In this document: one piece after another, positions 1-7,196 of the stretch
Position numbering within the stretch: position 1 is the first letter of the stretch
How the letters are laid out: every line of letters starts with the position of its first letter
Assembly (NCBI GenBank): GCA_945872035.1
Contig: CAMBYA010000075.1
Location: 1 to 8,973, forward strand
Origin: Rhizobium sp. Q54
GTDB lineage: Bacteria > Pseudomonadota > Alphaproteobacteria > SMXS01
Length of the DNA: 8,973 nucleotides
Direction: 5' to 3'
Made by a program: the position numbers and the translations under genes
Notes under the pieces: model-generated
Told to the model about the DNA's origin: nothing
The model's database searches: none
What the model saw: the letters and a program-made list of their open reading frames with translations, nothing else

Positions 1-662
1 CGATCGGCCACGGCCTCGAAGGCGACTTCAACCGCAAGAAGACCTCCGCGTTCGCCGGGCTGCTCGGCGAGCGGGTCGCCGCCAAGGGCGTCACCGTGAT
101 CGACGACGGCACCCTCGAAGGCCGCCGCGGCTCGCTGACCGTGGACGACGAGGGCACGCCCACCTCCTCTACCGTGCTGATCGAGGACGGGATTCTGAAA
201 GGCTACATGCAGGACCGGCTCAACGCCCGGCTGATGGGCATGGCGCCCACCGGCAACGGACGGCGCCAGAGCTATGGCCACATGCCCATGCCGCGCATGA
301 CCAACACCTTTATGCTGGGCGGCGACAAGGACCCGGGCGAGATCATCGCCGCGGTGAAGGACGGCATCTATGCCGTGAACTTCGGCGGCGGCCAGGTGGA
401 CATCACCAGCGGCAAGTTCGTGTTCACCTGCACCGAGGCCTATCGGGTGAAGAACGGTAAGGTCGGCGCGCCGGTGAAGGGCGCCACCCTGATCGGCGTC
501 GGCCCCGAGGCGCTCAAGCACATCCGCATGATCGGCAACGACATGAAGCTGGACAGCGGCATCGGCACCTGCGGCAAGAGCGGCCAGGGCGTGCCCGTCG
601 GCGTCGGCCAGCCGACCATGCTGATCGATGGCCTGACGGTGGGCGGCACGGCGTCGGCCTGA
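1..662 (+). CDS. tldD: TldD metalloprotease subunit, 3' part
   Basis: C-terminal part of TldD, the zinc-metalloprotease partner of TldE/PmbA. The TldD/TldE complex degrades unfolded peptides in the cytoplasm and trims leader peptides of some modified peptides such as microcin B17. The reading frame is open from base 3 and gives 219 residues to the TGA at 660-662; full TldD is about 470-480 residues, so roughly the first half lies outside the window. The visible part opens with [12 protein letters not shown], the tail of the HExxxH zinc motif, so the second His (bases 9-11) is present. The family's closing motif follows near the C-terminus ([18 protein letters not shown], about bases 567-620). 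The family match is clear. No TldE is visible, which is normal because the two genes are often apart. Nothing suggests decay of the gene. Confidence 0.95.
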   Translation, partial: IGHGLEGDFNRKKTSAFAGLLGERVAAKGVTVIDDGTLEGRRGSLTVDDEGTPTSSTVLIEDGILKGYMQDRLNARLMGMAPTGNGRRQSYGHMPMPRMTNTFMLGGDKDPGEIIAAVKDGIYAVNFGGGQVDITSGKFVFTCTEAYRVKNGKVGAPVKGATLIGVGPEALKHIRMIGNDMKLDSGIGTCGKSGQGVPVGVGQPTMLIDGLTVGGTASA

Positions 663-840
663 GGTCACCCGCGGCTCTGACGCTCTCGACGCGGCGTCGT
701 TGCCACGACCGCGCTACGGTGTGGCGCACGGAGAATTGCGCGTGGCCGCGCTATTGTGCCCAATTTGGGCTGGCGGCCGGGGCGCAAAAGGCACAAGCTG
801 CGGTTTCGGGACGAGGCAGACATATTTTACCGGACGGCGC

Positions 841-1212
841 ATGGATTTCAGGCGCGACAAGACGTATCACGACATCCTCTCGGAACAGCGGGAGAGGATC
901 GACGAGCATCTCGTGCCCGATCCTCGGATGCGCTGGCTCGGCGCGGTCGGCGGCATGGCGCTCTACCTGGTCGCGATCGCCCTGCTCTACTGGGCGAGCA
1001 GCGTCGGCTTCCTCGACCGTCCGGTCGTCGGCGAGCCGCCGGCCTGGAAACAGGTCATCGGCCTGCTGCTCAACACCGCGGCCGTGGGCTTCAGCGCGAT
1101 CTTCCTGGTGTCTGTTGTGTTGTGGGCGCTGAAGGAAGCCAGTCCGAAATACTTCCTGGTGTTCGGCGTGCTAGGCCTGTTCGCCGCGATGCTCGTCGCG
1201 ATAATCCTGTAG
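841..1212 (+). CDS. Small three-helix inner-membrane protein, unknown family
   Basis: Predicted 123-residue membrane protein that I do not recognise. A charged N-terminal segment (about 1-30, rich in Arg, Asp and Glu) precedes three hydrophobic stretches at about 33-52, 72-96 and 104-122. A short loop with several prolines (DRPVVGEPPAW, about 59-69) joins the first two. The protein ends right after the third helix (AAMLVAIIL). I chose the ATG at 841 because the frame upstream, open to about 700, reads as low-complexity Arg/Gly-rich sequence and lacks hydrophobic or conserved features. The ribosome site is poor (CGGACGG just upstream). The 178 bases between tldD and this start hold no other gene and no clear promoter or terminator that I can see. 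It converges with gshA, leaving 13 bp between the stop codons. Reality as a gene is likely from its coherent topology; its function is unknown. Confidence 0.7.
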   Translation: MDFRRDKTYHDILSEQRERIDEHLVPDPRMRWLGAVGGMALYLVAIALLYWASSVGFLDRPVVGEPPAWKQVIGLLLNTAAVGFSAIFLVSVVLWALKEASPKYFLVFGVLGLFAAMLVAIIL

Positions 1213-1225
1213 ACGCGTCGCGCCG

Positions 1226-2593
1226 TCAGTACGCGAATTCCTCGAACACCGGCAGCACGCTGCCGTTCCAGCGGCCATTATAGGCCTCCAGCAGGTCATC
1301 GGCCTGGGTGCGGCCGGTTTCGGCGATGTGCTTCAAGGAGGCGAGGAAGCCGGTCTCGTCGTCGCCCTTGTAGTCGAGCCGGGCGCGGCGGCGCAGGCCT
1401 TCCGACGACAACGCCAGCACCTTCCTGGCGATGTCCTGGATGGTCTCGTTGCCGATCGTCGCCCTGAGCGCGAGGCGCGGCACGTCCGAGCGCAGCCGGT
1501 CGTGGTCCTCGAGCGTCCAGTCCTTCACGATGTCCCAGGCGGCGTCGAGCACGCCCTGGTCGTAGAGCAGGCCGACCCACAGCGCGGGCAGCGCGCACAG
1601 CCGCTTCCACGGGCCGCCGTCGGCGCCGCGCATCTCGAGGAACTTCTTCAGGCGGACCTCCGGGAACACGGTGGTCATGTGCTGTTCCCAGTCGTCCATG
1701 GTGGGCAGTTCACCGGGACGGCCGGGCAGCTTGCCGTTCATGAAATCCCGGAACGACTGGCCGGCGACGTCGATATACCGGCCGTCGCGGTAGATGAAGT
1801 ACATCGGCACATCGAGCACATAGTCGACGTAGCGCTCGAAACCCATGCCGTCCTCGAACACGAAGGGCAGCACGCCGCAGCGGTCCGGGTCGGTGTCTTC
1901 CCAGATGTGGCTGCGATAGGACAAATAGCCGTTGGGCTTGCCGTCCATGAAGGGCGAGTTGGCGAACAGCGCCGTCGCCACCGGCTGCAGCGCCAGCGAT
2001 ACGCGGAACTTCTTCACCATGTCGGCTTCGGAGGAATAGTCCAGGTTCGCCTGCACCGTGCAGGTGCGGAACATCATGTCGAGGCCCATGGTGCCGACGG
2101 TCGGCATGTAGCGCCGCATGATCTGGTAGCGGCCCTTCGGCATCATCGGCACGTCGTCGCGGCGCATGTTGGGCGTCATGCCCAGGCCGATGAAGCCGAT
2201 GCCCAGCTCGCGGGACACTTCCTGCACCTGGGTCAGATGGGTGTTCACCTCGTCGCAGGTCTGCCAGATGCTTTCGAGCGGCGCGCCCGACAGCTCGAAC
2301 TGGCCGCCCGGCTCCAGCGTGATCGACGCGCCGTCCTGCTTCAGCGCGATGACGTTGTCGCCCTCGGAGACCGGCTCCCAGCCGAACCGCTTCATGCCGT
2401 TCAGGACCGCACGGATGCCCGCCGGCCCGTCATAGGGCAGCGCCTGCTTGTCCGCCCAGCGGAAGCCGAACTTCTCGTGTTCGGTGCCGACGCGCCAGTA
2501 TTCCTTGGGCTTGTTGCCACTCTCGATATAGTCGACGAGCTGCCTCTTCGACTCCACGAGCGTCTGGTTTGCTTGGCCCGGTACGCCGGCCAT
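1226..2593 (-). CDS. gshA: Glutamate-cysteine ligase, plant/alphaproteobacterial type
   Basis: ATP-dependent ligation of L-glutamate to L-cysteine, the first and usually rate-limiting step of glutathione synthesis in the cytoplasm. The 455-residue protein has the usual length for the plant-type GCL (GCS2 family), which is distinct from the enterobacterial GshA. Visible motifs: [10 protein letters not shown] (about 35-44, metal/ATP-site glutamates), [13 protein letters not shown] (91-103), [14 protein letters not shown] (173-186) and [21 protein letters not shown] (from 211). The ATG at 2593 has a good ribosome site (GGTGGAG, 2602-2608 on this strand) at 8 nt. rsmE lies 66 nt upstream on the same strand, so the two are probably one transcript. 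The second-step enzyme, gshB, is not in the window. Cys114 and Cys178 are present; in plant enzymes cysteines form a redox switch, but I cannot tell whether these correspond. Confidence 0.96.
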   Translation of the reverse strand: MAGVPGQANQTLVESKRQLVDYIESGNKPKEYWRVGTEHEKFGFRWADKQALPYDGPAGIRAVLNGMKRFGWEPVSEGDNVIALKQDGASITLEPGGQFELSGAPLESIWQTCDEVNTHLTQVQEVSRELGIGFIGLGMTPNMRRDDVPMMPKGRYQIMRRYMPTVGTMGLDMMFRTCTVQANLDYSSEADMVKKFRVSLALQPVATALFANSPFMDGKPNGYLSYRSHIWEDTDPDRCGVLPFVFEDGMGFERYVDYVLDVPMYFIYRDGRYIDVAGQSFRDFMNGKLPGRPGELPTMDDWEQHMTTVFPEVRLKKFLEMRGADGGPWKRLCALPALWVGLLYDQGVLDAAWDIVKDWTLEDHDRLRSDVPRLALRATIGNETIQDIARKVLALSSEGLRRRARLDYKGDDETGFLASLKHIAETGRTQADDLLEAYNGRWNGSVLPVFEEFAY

Positions 2594-2601
2594 GAATTAG
2601 G

Positions 2602-2608
2602 CTCCACC
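2602..2608 (-). promoter_or_regulatory. Ribosome binding site of gshA
   Basis: On the minus strand the sequence reads GGTGGAG, 8 nt before the ATG at 2593. It supports that start over internal candidates and shows that gshA can be initiated independently of rsmE translation. Confidence 0.6.
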
Positions 2609-2632
2609 CCGTTTGAGTACCGCCAAGTAACG

Positions 2633-2646
2633 GCTGCCGAGGCAGC
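2633..2646 (-). repeat. Short perfect inverted repeat between rsmE and gshA
   Basis: GCTGCC and GGCAGC are separated by 2 nt. In RNA this would give five G/C-rich pairs closed by a CTCG tetraloop. It lies 14 nt past the rsmE stop and about 40 nt before gshA. On the gshA strand it is not followed by a T-run, so it is not a typical intrinsic terminator. It could be an mRNA-stabilising or processing hairpin, or chance in GC-rich DNA. Confidence 0.3.
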
Positions 2647-2659
2647 TTTCAAGAGCCAA

Positions 2660-3424
2660 TCACGTGGCGCGGTGCGCGGCGCTCGTGCCCCAATCGCCCA
2701 GCGTGGCCTGAAACAGGGCCAGCGCCGCGACGGCGGCGGTGTCTGCGCGCATGATCCGCGGACCCAGGCTGATCGGCAGCGCCGACTTCTGGGCATGGAT
2801 CAGCGCCCGCTCGGCGTCGGAGAAGCCGCCCTCGGGGCCAGTCAGGATTCCCCAGGCACTGCCCTGACCCTTCACTGAGTCCAGGGTCTCGAGCGCGGGC
2901 CGGTCGCCGCCCTCGTCGCAGAAGATCAGGCCGCGCCCGGCGGGCCAGCCGCCCAACAGGTTCCTTAGAGTCTGGGGCTCGCGGATCTCGGGCACGCCCA
3001 GGCATTCGCACTGCTCGGCGGCCTCTACGGCGTTGGCGCGCAGCCGGTCCAGGTTGAGGTTGCGCACCACCGTGCGCTCGGTCAGCACCGGCTGCAGCAC
3101 GGCGACGCCCAGCTCGGTGGCCTTCTGCACGACGAAATCGAGCCGCGCGCCCTTGATCGGCGCGAAGGCGAGCCAGAGGTCAGGCACCGAGGTCTGCTCG
3201 CGGATGTGCTCATGCAGCCGGGCCGCGCCGGCCTTCTTGCCCAGCGCGGTCAGCTCGGCGATCCATTCGCCGTCGCGTCCGTTGAAGATGTGGAAGCGGT
3301 CGCCCTCGCGCTGGCGCATCACCGCGCGCATGTAATGGACGTGGTCGGCGGCCAGCTCGACGGCGGCGCCCGGCGTCAGCGGCGCGTCGACGAACAGGCG
3401 GATTTTCGAGTGGTCGTAGGCCAT
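2660..3424 (-). CDS. rsmE: 16S rRNA m3U1498 methyltransferase RsmE
   Basis: SAM-dependent methylation of N3 of U1498 in 16S rRNA (E. coli numbering) in the assembled 30S subunit. RsmE belongs to the SPOUT (knotted) methyltransferases. The 254 residues fit the family. An N-terminal RNA-binding part (VHYMRAVMRQREGDRFHIFN, 29-48) is followed by KGARLDFVVQKATELGV (91-107), TERTVVR (115-121), LTGPEGGFSDAE (194-205) and SLGPRIMRADTA (219-230); the last two form the SAM-binding knot. The frame stays open far upstream, but the ATG at 3424 matches the family N-terminus and has AGGAG 12 nt before it, a slightly long spacing. One oddity: the motif normally read as EQC(E/G)R is EQCEC here (137-141), with Cys in place of Arg. 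It is probably first in a transcript with gshA and is divergent from ubiA. Confidence 0.95.
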   Translation of the reverse strand: MAYDHSKIRLFVDAPLTPGAAVELAADHVHYMRAVMRQREGDRFHIFNGRDGEWIAELTALGKKAGAARLHEHIREQTSVPDLWLAFAPIKGARLDFVVQKATELGVAVLQPVLTERTVVRNLNLDRLRANAVEAAEQCECLGVPEIREPQTLRNLLGGWPAGRGLIFCDEGGDRPALETLDSVKGQGSAWGILTGPEGGFSDAERALIHAQKSALPISLGPRIMRADTAAVAALALFQATLGDWGTSAAHRAT

Positions 3425-3491
3425 GACGGGCGGTTGCTCCTGAACGGCGATAGCGCTAACACACTTCGATGACCAAGCGGAAGCAGCCCTG
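3425..3491. promoter_or_regulatory. Divergent intergenic control region rsmE / ubiA
   Basis: This 67-bp gap must carry the promoter for rsmE-gshA unless that transcript starts inside ubiA, and likely the promoter for ubiA-ubiD as well. It holds the rsmE ribosome site (CTCCT on the plus strand, 3437-3441) and the ubiA site (GGAAG, 3479-3483, 8 nt before ATG). In the middle is a perfect 8-bp palindrome, TAGCGCTA (3451-3458). I could not assign convincing -35/-10 pairs on either strand. The best candidates match only about half the consensus. Confidence 0.45.
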
Positions 3492-4445
3492 ATGGAGCCG
3501 ACCAGATCGCGTGCTGGCGACACGATCCCTGGCGACGCCGTCCCCGACGGCTGGGTGGACCGCTGGCTGCCCAGGCCGCTGCGGCCGTGGGCGCGGCTGA
3601 TGCGGCTCGACAGGCCGGTCGGCGCCTGGCTGCTGTTGTGGCCGTGCTGGTGGAGCACCATGCTGGCCGTCACCGACACCGGGTTACATCCGTGGTCGCC
3701 GGAGATCCTGCTGATCCTGCTGGCGTTCGGCGCCGGCGCGCTGGTGATGCGCGGCGCGGGCTGCGCGGTCAACGACATCTGGGACCGGGACATCGACGCC
3801 AGGGTGGCGCGCACCGCCGGCCGCCCCATCGCCAGCGGCGCCATCGGCGTGCCGGGCGCGGTCGCGCTGGTGATCGTGCTGGGGCTGATCGGGCTGGCCA
3901 TCCTGGTATCGTTCACGCCGCGCACCCTCGTCGTGGCCGTGCTGTCGCTGCCGCTGGTGGTACTCTATCCGCTGGCCAAGCGGGTGACGCACTGGCCGCA
4001 GGCGGTGCTCGGCATCGTCTTCAACTGGGGCGCGCTGCTCGGCTGGCCCGCGGTGACCGGCCAGTATCCGGGATGGCCGGCGCTGCTGCTCTATGCGGGC
4101 TGCTTTTGCTGGACCCTGGGTTACGACACCATCTATGCCCACATGGACCGAGCCGACGACACGGCGGCGGGTGTGAAGTCGTCGGCGCTGGCGCTGGGCG
4201 AACGGACGAAGCCGTTCCTGTGCGTCATCTACACCGCTGCGCTGGCATTCTGGGCCGTGGCGGGTTTCCTGTGCGACCTGGGCAGGTACTTCCATCTCGG
4301 CCTCGCCGCCGCGGGAGCCCATTTCGCCTGGCAGATCGTCCGCCTCGACACCGACGATGCGGCCAACTGCCTGCGGACGTTCAAGTCCAACATACGCTTT
4401 GGCTGGATCGTCTTTGCTGCCATCATTGCCGGCCAACTCGGATAA
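3492..4445 (+). CDS. ubiA: 4-hydroxybenzoate polyprenyltransferase
   Basis: Integral inner-membrane enzyme that attaches the polyprenyl tail to C3 of 4-hydroxybenzoate, the membrane-committing step of ubiquinone synthesis. At 317 residues it is slightly longer than E. coli UbiA because of a hydrophilic N-terminus of about 30 residues. Both Asp-rich Mg-diphosphate motifs are intact: NDIWDRDID (94-102) and YDTIYAHMDRADD (211-223). Further family features are RLDRPVGAWLLLWPCWW (38-54), RTAGRPIASG (107-116) and the C-terminal LRTFKSNIRFGWIVF (294-308). About eight hydrophobic segments are visible. The ATG at 3492 has GGAAG at 8 nt. The next gene, ubiD, begins 3 nt after the stop, so the two are surely co-transcribed and probably translationally coupled. 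Tail length (Q8, Q9 or Q10) cannot be read from the sequence. Confidence 0.96.
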   Translation: MEPTRSRAGDTIPGDAVPDGWVDRWLPRPLRPWARLMRLDRPVGAWLLLWPCWWSTMLAVTDTGLHPWSPEILLILLAFGAGALVMRGAGCAVNDIWDRDIDARVARTAGRPIASGAIGVPGAVALVIVLGLIGLAILVSFTPRTLVVAVLSLPLVVLYPLAKRVTHWPQAVLGIVFNWGALLGWPAVTGQYPGWPALLLYAGCFCWTLGYDTIYAHMDRADDTAAGVKSSALALGERTKPFLCVIYTAALAFWAVAGFLCDLGRYFHLGLAAAGAHFAWQIVRLDTDDAANCLRTFKSNIRFGWIVFAAIIAGQLG

Positions 4446-4448
4446 ACC

Positions 4449-5963
4449 ATGCCCTATTCCTCCCTGCGCGACTTCATGGCGACCCTCGAAAGCCGCAACC
4501 TGCTGGTGCGCGTGACGGAGCGGGTGTCGACCGTGCTGGAGATGACCGAGATCCAGACCCGCCTGCTGGCCGAGGGCGGTCCCGCCGTGCTGTTCGAGAA
4601 CGCGCTGAAGGCGGACGGGACGCCCAGCGCCATGCCGGTGCTGGTCAATCTGTTCGGCACGGTCGAGCGGGTGGCGCTGGGCATGGACCGCAAGCCCGAA
4701 GAACTGCGCGAGGTCGGCGAAACGCTGGCCTTCCTGCGCCAGCCGGAGCCGCCCGGCGGCTGGCGCGAGGCGCTCGACATGCTGCCCCTGCTGCGCACCG
4801 TGATGGCGATGAAGCCCAAGACCACGTCCAGCGCGCCGGTGCACCAGGTGGTGCTGCAGGGCGCCGACGTGGACCTGTCCGCCCTGCCCGTCCAGACCTG
4901 CTGGCCCGGCGAGCCCGCGCCGCTGATCACCTGGCCGCTGGTGGTGACCAAGGGACCCGGCAAGCGCAAGGAGGACGATTTCAACCTGGGCATCTACCGC
5001 ATGCAGGTGACCGGCCGAAACACCACCATCATGCGCTGGCTGAAGCACCGGGGCGGCGCCCAGCACCACCAGCGCTGGATGCAGGAAAAGTCCGAGCCGC
5101 TCCCCGCCGCCGTGGTGATCGGCGCCGATCCGGGGACGATCCTGGCCGCGGTGACGCCGGTGCCGGACACGCTTTCCGAATACCAGTTCGCCGGCCTGCT
5201 GCGGGGCCGCAAGGTCGAACTGGTAGACTGCAAGACCGTGCCGCTGAAGGTACCGGCGGAGGCCGAGATCGTGCTGGAAGGCCATGTGTCGCTGACCGAC
5301 TATGCCGAGGAAGGCCCGTATGGCGACCACACCGGCTATTACAACTCGGTCGAGAAATTCCCGGTGTTCACCGTCTCGGCGATCACCATGCGGCGCGATC
5401 CCATCTACCTGTCCACGTTCACCGGCCGGCCGCCGGACGAACCGAGCGTACTAGGCGAGGCGCTCAACGAGGTATTCATTCCCTTGCTGCGCCAGCAATT
5501 CCCCGAGATCACCGACTTCTGGCTGCCGCCGGAGGGCTGTTCCTACCGCATCGCCGTGGTGTCCATGCGCAAGGCCTACCCGGGCCATGCCAAGCGTGTC
5601 ATGCTCGGCGTCTGGTCCTATCTGCGCCAGTTCATGTACACCAAATGGGTGATCGTGGTGGACGACGACATCGACGCGCGGAACTGGAAGGATGTGATGT
5701 GGGCGATCTCGACCCGCATGGATCCGGCCCGCGACATCACCCTGATCGAGAACACGCCCATCGACTATCTGGACTTCGCCTCGCCCGAGGAAAGCCTGGG
5801 CAGCAAGATCGGCCTCGACGCCACCAACAAGTGGCCGCCCGAGACCAAGCGGGAATGGGGCCGCAAGATCCGCATGCGCGACGACGTGATCGCGACCGTC
5901 ACCGACAAATGGCACCGTCTGGGCCTGCCGGGCAGCGGCAAGCCGATCTGGGACAAGGACTGA
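4449..5963 (+). CDS. ubiD: UbiD-family prenylated-FMN decarboxylase (3-polyprenyl-4-hydroxybenzoate)
   Basis: Removes the carboxylate from 3-polyprenyl-4-hydroxybenzoate, the product of the neighbouring UbiA, to give polyprenylphenol for ubiquinone. The cofactor is prenylated FMN, made by UbiX, which is not in this window. The 504 residues fit the family (E. coli UbiD 497). The cofactor/metal site is recognisable: [11 protein letters not shown] (176-186) with Asn179 and Arg184, [12 protein letters not shown] (199-210), and [12 protein letters not shown] (287-298) with the conserved Glu and Asp-His. Other UbiD enzymes decarboxylate aromatic or acrylic acids, but the 3-nt spacing to ubiA strongly favours the ubiquinone role. 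The ATG at 4449 lies right after the ubiA stop, with only GGA nearby as ribosome site, so initiation probably depends on ribosomes finishing ubiA. The downstream gene starts 7 nt after this stop. Confidence 0.96.
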   Translation: MPYSSLRDFMATLESRNLLVRVTERVSTVLEMTEIQTRLLAEGGPAVLFENALKADGTPSAMPVLVNLFGTVERVALGMDRKPEELREVGETLAFLRQPEPPGGWREALDMLPLLRTVMAMKPKTTSSAPVHQVVLQGADVDLSALPVQTCWPGEPAPLITWPLVVTKGPGKRKEDDFNLGIYRMQVTGRNTTIMRWLKHRGGAQHHQRWMQEKSEPLPAAVVIGADPGTILAAVTPVPDTLSEYQFAGLLRGRKVELVDCKTVPLKVPAEAEIVLEGHVSLTDYAEEGPYGDHTGYYNSVEKFPVFTVSAITMRRDPIYLSTFTGRPPDEPSVLGEALNEVFIPLLRQQFPEITDFWLPPEGCSYRIAVVSMRKAYPGHAKRVMLGVWSYLRQFMYTKWVIVVDDDIDARNWKDVMWAISTRMDPARDITLIENTPIDYLDFASPEESLGSKIGLDATNKWPPETKREWGRKIRMRDDVIATVTDKWHRLGLPGSGKPIWDKD

Positions 5964-5965
5964 GG
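5962..5965 (+). promoter_or_regulatory. Ribosome binding site deciding the GTG start at 5971
   Basis: GAGG overlaps the ubiD stop codon and sits 5 nt before GTG at 5971. This supports the GTG start, which gives the protein its N-terminal membrane anchor, over the internal ATG at residue 35. It also links translation to ubiD. Confidence 0.5.
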
Positions 5966-5970
5966 CGCGC

Positions 5971-7131
5971 GTGGCCAGGATTTTCCTCTACATCGTCGCC
6001 GGACTGTTGGTGCTCGCCGTCGTCGCCATCACCCTGCTGGCCGCGTTCAAGGATGAGCTGAGCTATTGGGCCATGACCCCGGCCGAACCGTTCGCCGCCC
6101 TGCCCGCACCGTCCGAGCCCGACTATGCCGATCCGGCGTCCTGGGCGGCATTGCCCACGACGCGGGACGCCGCCGACCAGGTGCCGAAGGCGCCAGCCGC
6201 CGCCGACAACCAGGCGACGGCCAAGGTCGACGTGTTCTTCATCGCGCCGACCACCTACTACAACCGCACCGGCTGGAACGCGCCGATCAATGACAAGGAC
6301 GCTCGCGAGCGTCTCGACGGCTTCGTGCTGAAGTACCAGGCCAGCGCCTTCAACGGCTCGGCCAGGGTCTACGCACCGCTGTACCGGCAGGCGACGCTGG
6401 GCGCCTTCTTCCCGAAGAACCGCGAGGACGGCGACAAGGCGCTCGACCTGGCCTATGAGGACGTGCGCCGCGCGTTCCGACACTACATCAGGAATGACAA
6501 CAACGGCCGGCCGTTCATCCTCGCCGCGCACAGCCAGGGCAGCCGCCACCTCTCCTACCTGCTGCGCGACGAGGTCGACGGCACGCCGCTCGCCGCCCGC
6601 ATGGTCGCCGCCTATGCCGTGGGTTTCGCCCTGCCCATGGACCTGTTCAGCCGGGTCTACAAGGACATCCAGCCGTGCACGGCGCCCACCCAGACCGGTT
6701 GCCTTGCCAGCTGGAACAGCTTCGCCGTGAAGGATGCCGATCCGGCCAGCCTGTTCGACAATGTAGGCTTCCGCTATGACGGGGTCTATGAAGCGAACAG
6801 CGGCAAGACACTGCTCTGCGTCAACCCGCTGCGCTGGGACATTTCGGGGGAGAACGCGCCTGCCGCCCTGAACCTGGGCGCGCTGCCGACAACCGACGAT
6901 CCGTTGGGCACGCCCGACGCCAGGATCACCGGCGCCCATTGCAACGACGGCGTGCTCTACGCCTCGCCGCCGGACGGCAAGGGCTATAGCGGCCTGGTCC
7001 TGCCGGGCGGCAATTACCACATCTACGACTACAATCTGTTCTACATGAACATCCGCCGGAACGTGGCGCAGCGGGTGGAAGCGTTCCTGGCAGGCCCGGG
7101 AGCGGCCGCCGACGCGCCTGTGGCTCGGTGA
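5971..7131 (+). CDS. Membrane-anchored DUF3089 alpha/beta-hydrolase
   Basis: 386 residues that I assign to the DUF3089 family (PF11288), lipase-like alpha/beta hydrolases of unknown substrate. Residues 4-26 are one strong hydrophobic segment without a clear signal-peptidase site, so the protein is probably anchored in the inner membrane with its catalytic domain in the periplasm. The domain opens with KVDVFFIAPTTYYN (85-98), continues with VYAPLYRQATL (133-143), and reaches the nucleophile elbow FILAAHSQGSRH (182-193) with Ser188. A C-terminal GGNYHIYDYNLFYMNIRRN (346-364) likely supplies the catalytic His350. Cys236/Cys244 and Cys283/Cys324 could form disulfides, which fits an export site. 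It begins 7 nt after ubiD with a GTG start and is probably in the ubiA-ubiD transcript, but I know of no ubiquinone step needing such a hydrolase. An esterase, lipase or acyl-chain hydrolase activity is an inference from the fold. Confidence 0.85.
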   Translation: MARIFLYIVAGLLVLAVVAITLLAAFKDELSYWAMTPAEPFAALPAPSEPDYADPASWAALPTTRDAADQVPKAPAAADNQATAKVDVFFIAPTTYYNRTGWNAPINDKDARERLDGFVLKYQASAFNGSARVYAPLYRQATLGAFFPKNREDGDKALDLAYEDVRRAFRHYIRNDNNGRPFILAAHSQGSRHLSYLLRDEVDGTPLAARMVAAYAVGFALPMDLFSRVYKDIQPCTAPTQTGCLASWNSFAVKDADPASLFDNVGFRYDGVYEANSGKTLLCVNPLRWDISGENAPAALNLGALPTTDDPLGTPDARITGAHCNDGVLYASPPDGKGYSGLVLPGGNYHIYDYNLFYMNIRRNVAQRVEAFLAGPGAAADAPVAR

Positions 7132-7159
7132 ATTTTCCATGACAATCTGATGACCACGC

Positions 7160-7188
7160 TTTACCAGCGACAGCGGCCTGCCTATAGA
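7160..7188 (+). promoter_or_regulatory. Possible sigma-70-type promoter before the Skp-like pair
   Basis: TTTACC (7160-7165) and TATAGA (7183-7188) are separated by 17 nt, and each matches 4 of 6 consensus bases. Transcription would then start near 7195, only a couple of bases before the ATG at 7197, giving an almost leaderless mRNA. That fits the absence of a good ribosome site there. The alternative is read-through from the DUF3089 gene 65 nt upstream. Confidence 0.25.
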
Positions 7189-7196
7189 CGAGCGCC

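Noticed and set aside
700..840. Upstream extension of the small membrane protein to a TTG at 700
   Set aside because: The extra 47 residues read as unstructured Arg/Gly-rich sequence without a ribosome site. The topology is complete from the ATG at 841.
1190..1230. Bidirectional terminator between the convergent stops at 1212 and 1226
   Set aside because: GACGCGTC is a palindrome here, but I found no stem of useful length followed by a T-run on either strand.
1328..2878. A 516-codon open frame on the + strand opposite gshA
   Set aside because: It is the antisense shadow of gshA in GC-rich DNA. The translation is His/Val/Arg/Ala-rich with no family motif, while the minus frame has every GCL motif.
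3425..3925. A 167-residue N-terminal extension of RsmE
   Set aside because: The frame is open upstream only because it runs antisense through ubiA. The family N-terminus and an AGGAG site support the ATG at 3424.
3684..5330. A 548-codon minus-strand open frame opposite ubiA-ubiD
   Set aside because: Antisense shadow with no recognisable domain. Both + strand genes are intact and motif-rich.
3587..6061. An 824-codon + strand open frame spanning ubiA and ubiD
   Set aside because: An out-of-frame read of two clear genes. The translation is Arg/Gly/Ala/His low-complexity sequence without motifs.
5971..7131. The DUF3089 protein as a new ubiquinone biosynthesis enzyme
   Set aside because: Gene adjacency alone does not support this. 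The enzyme is probably periplasmic, and the pathway has no open hydrolytic step that I know of.
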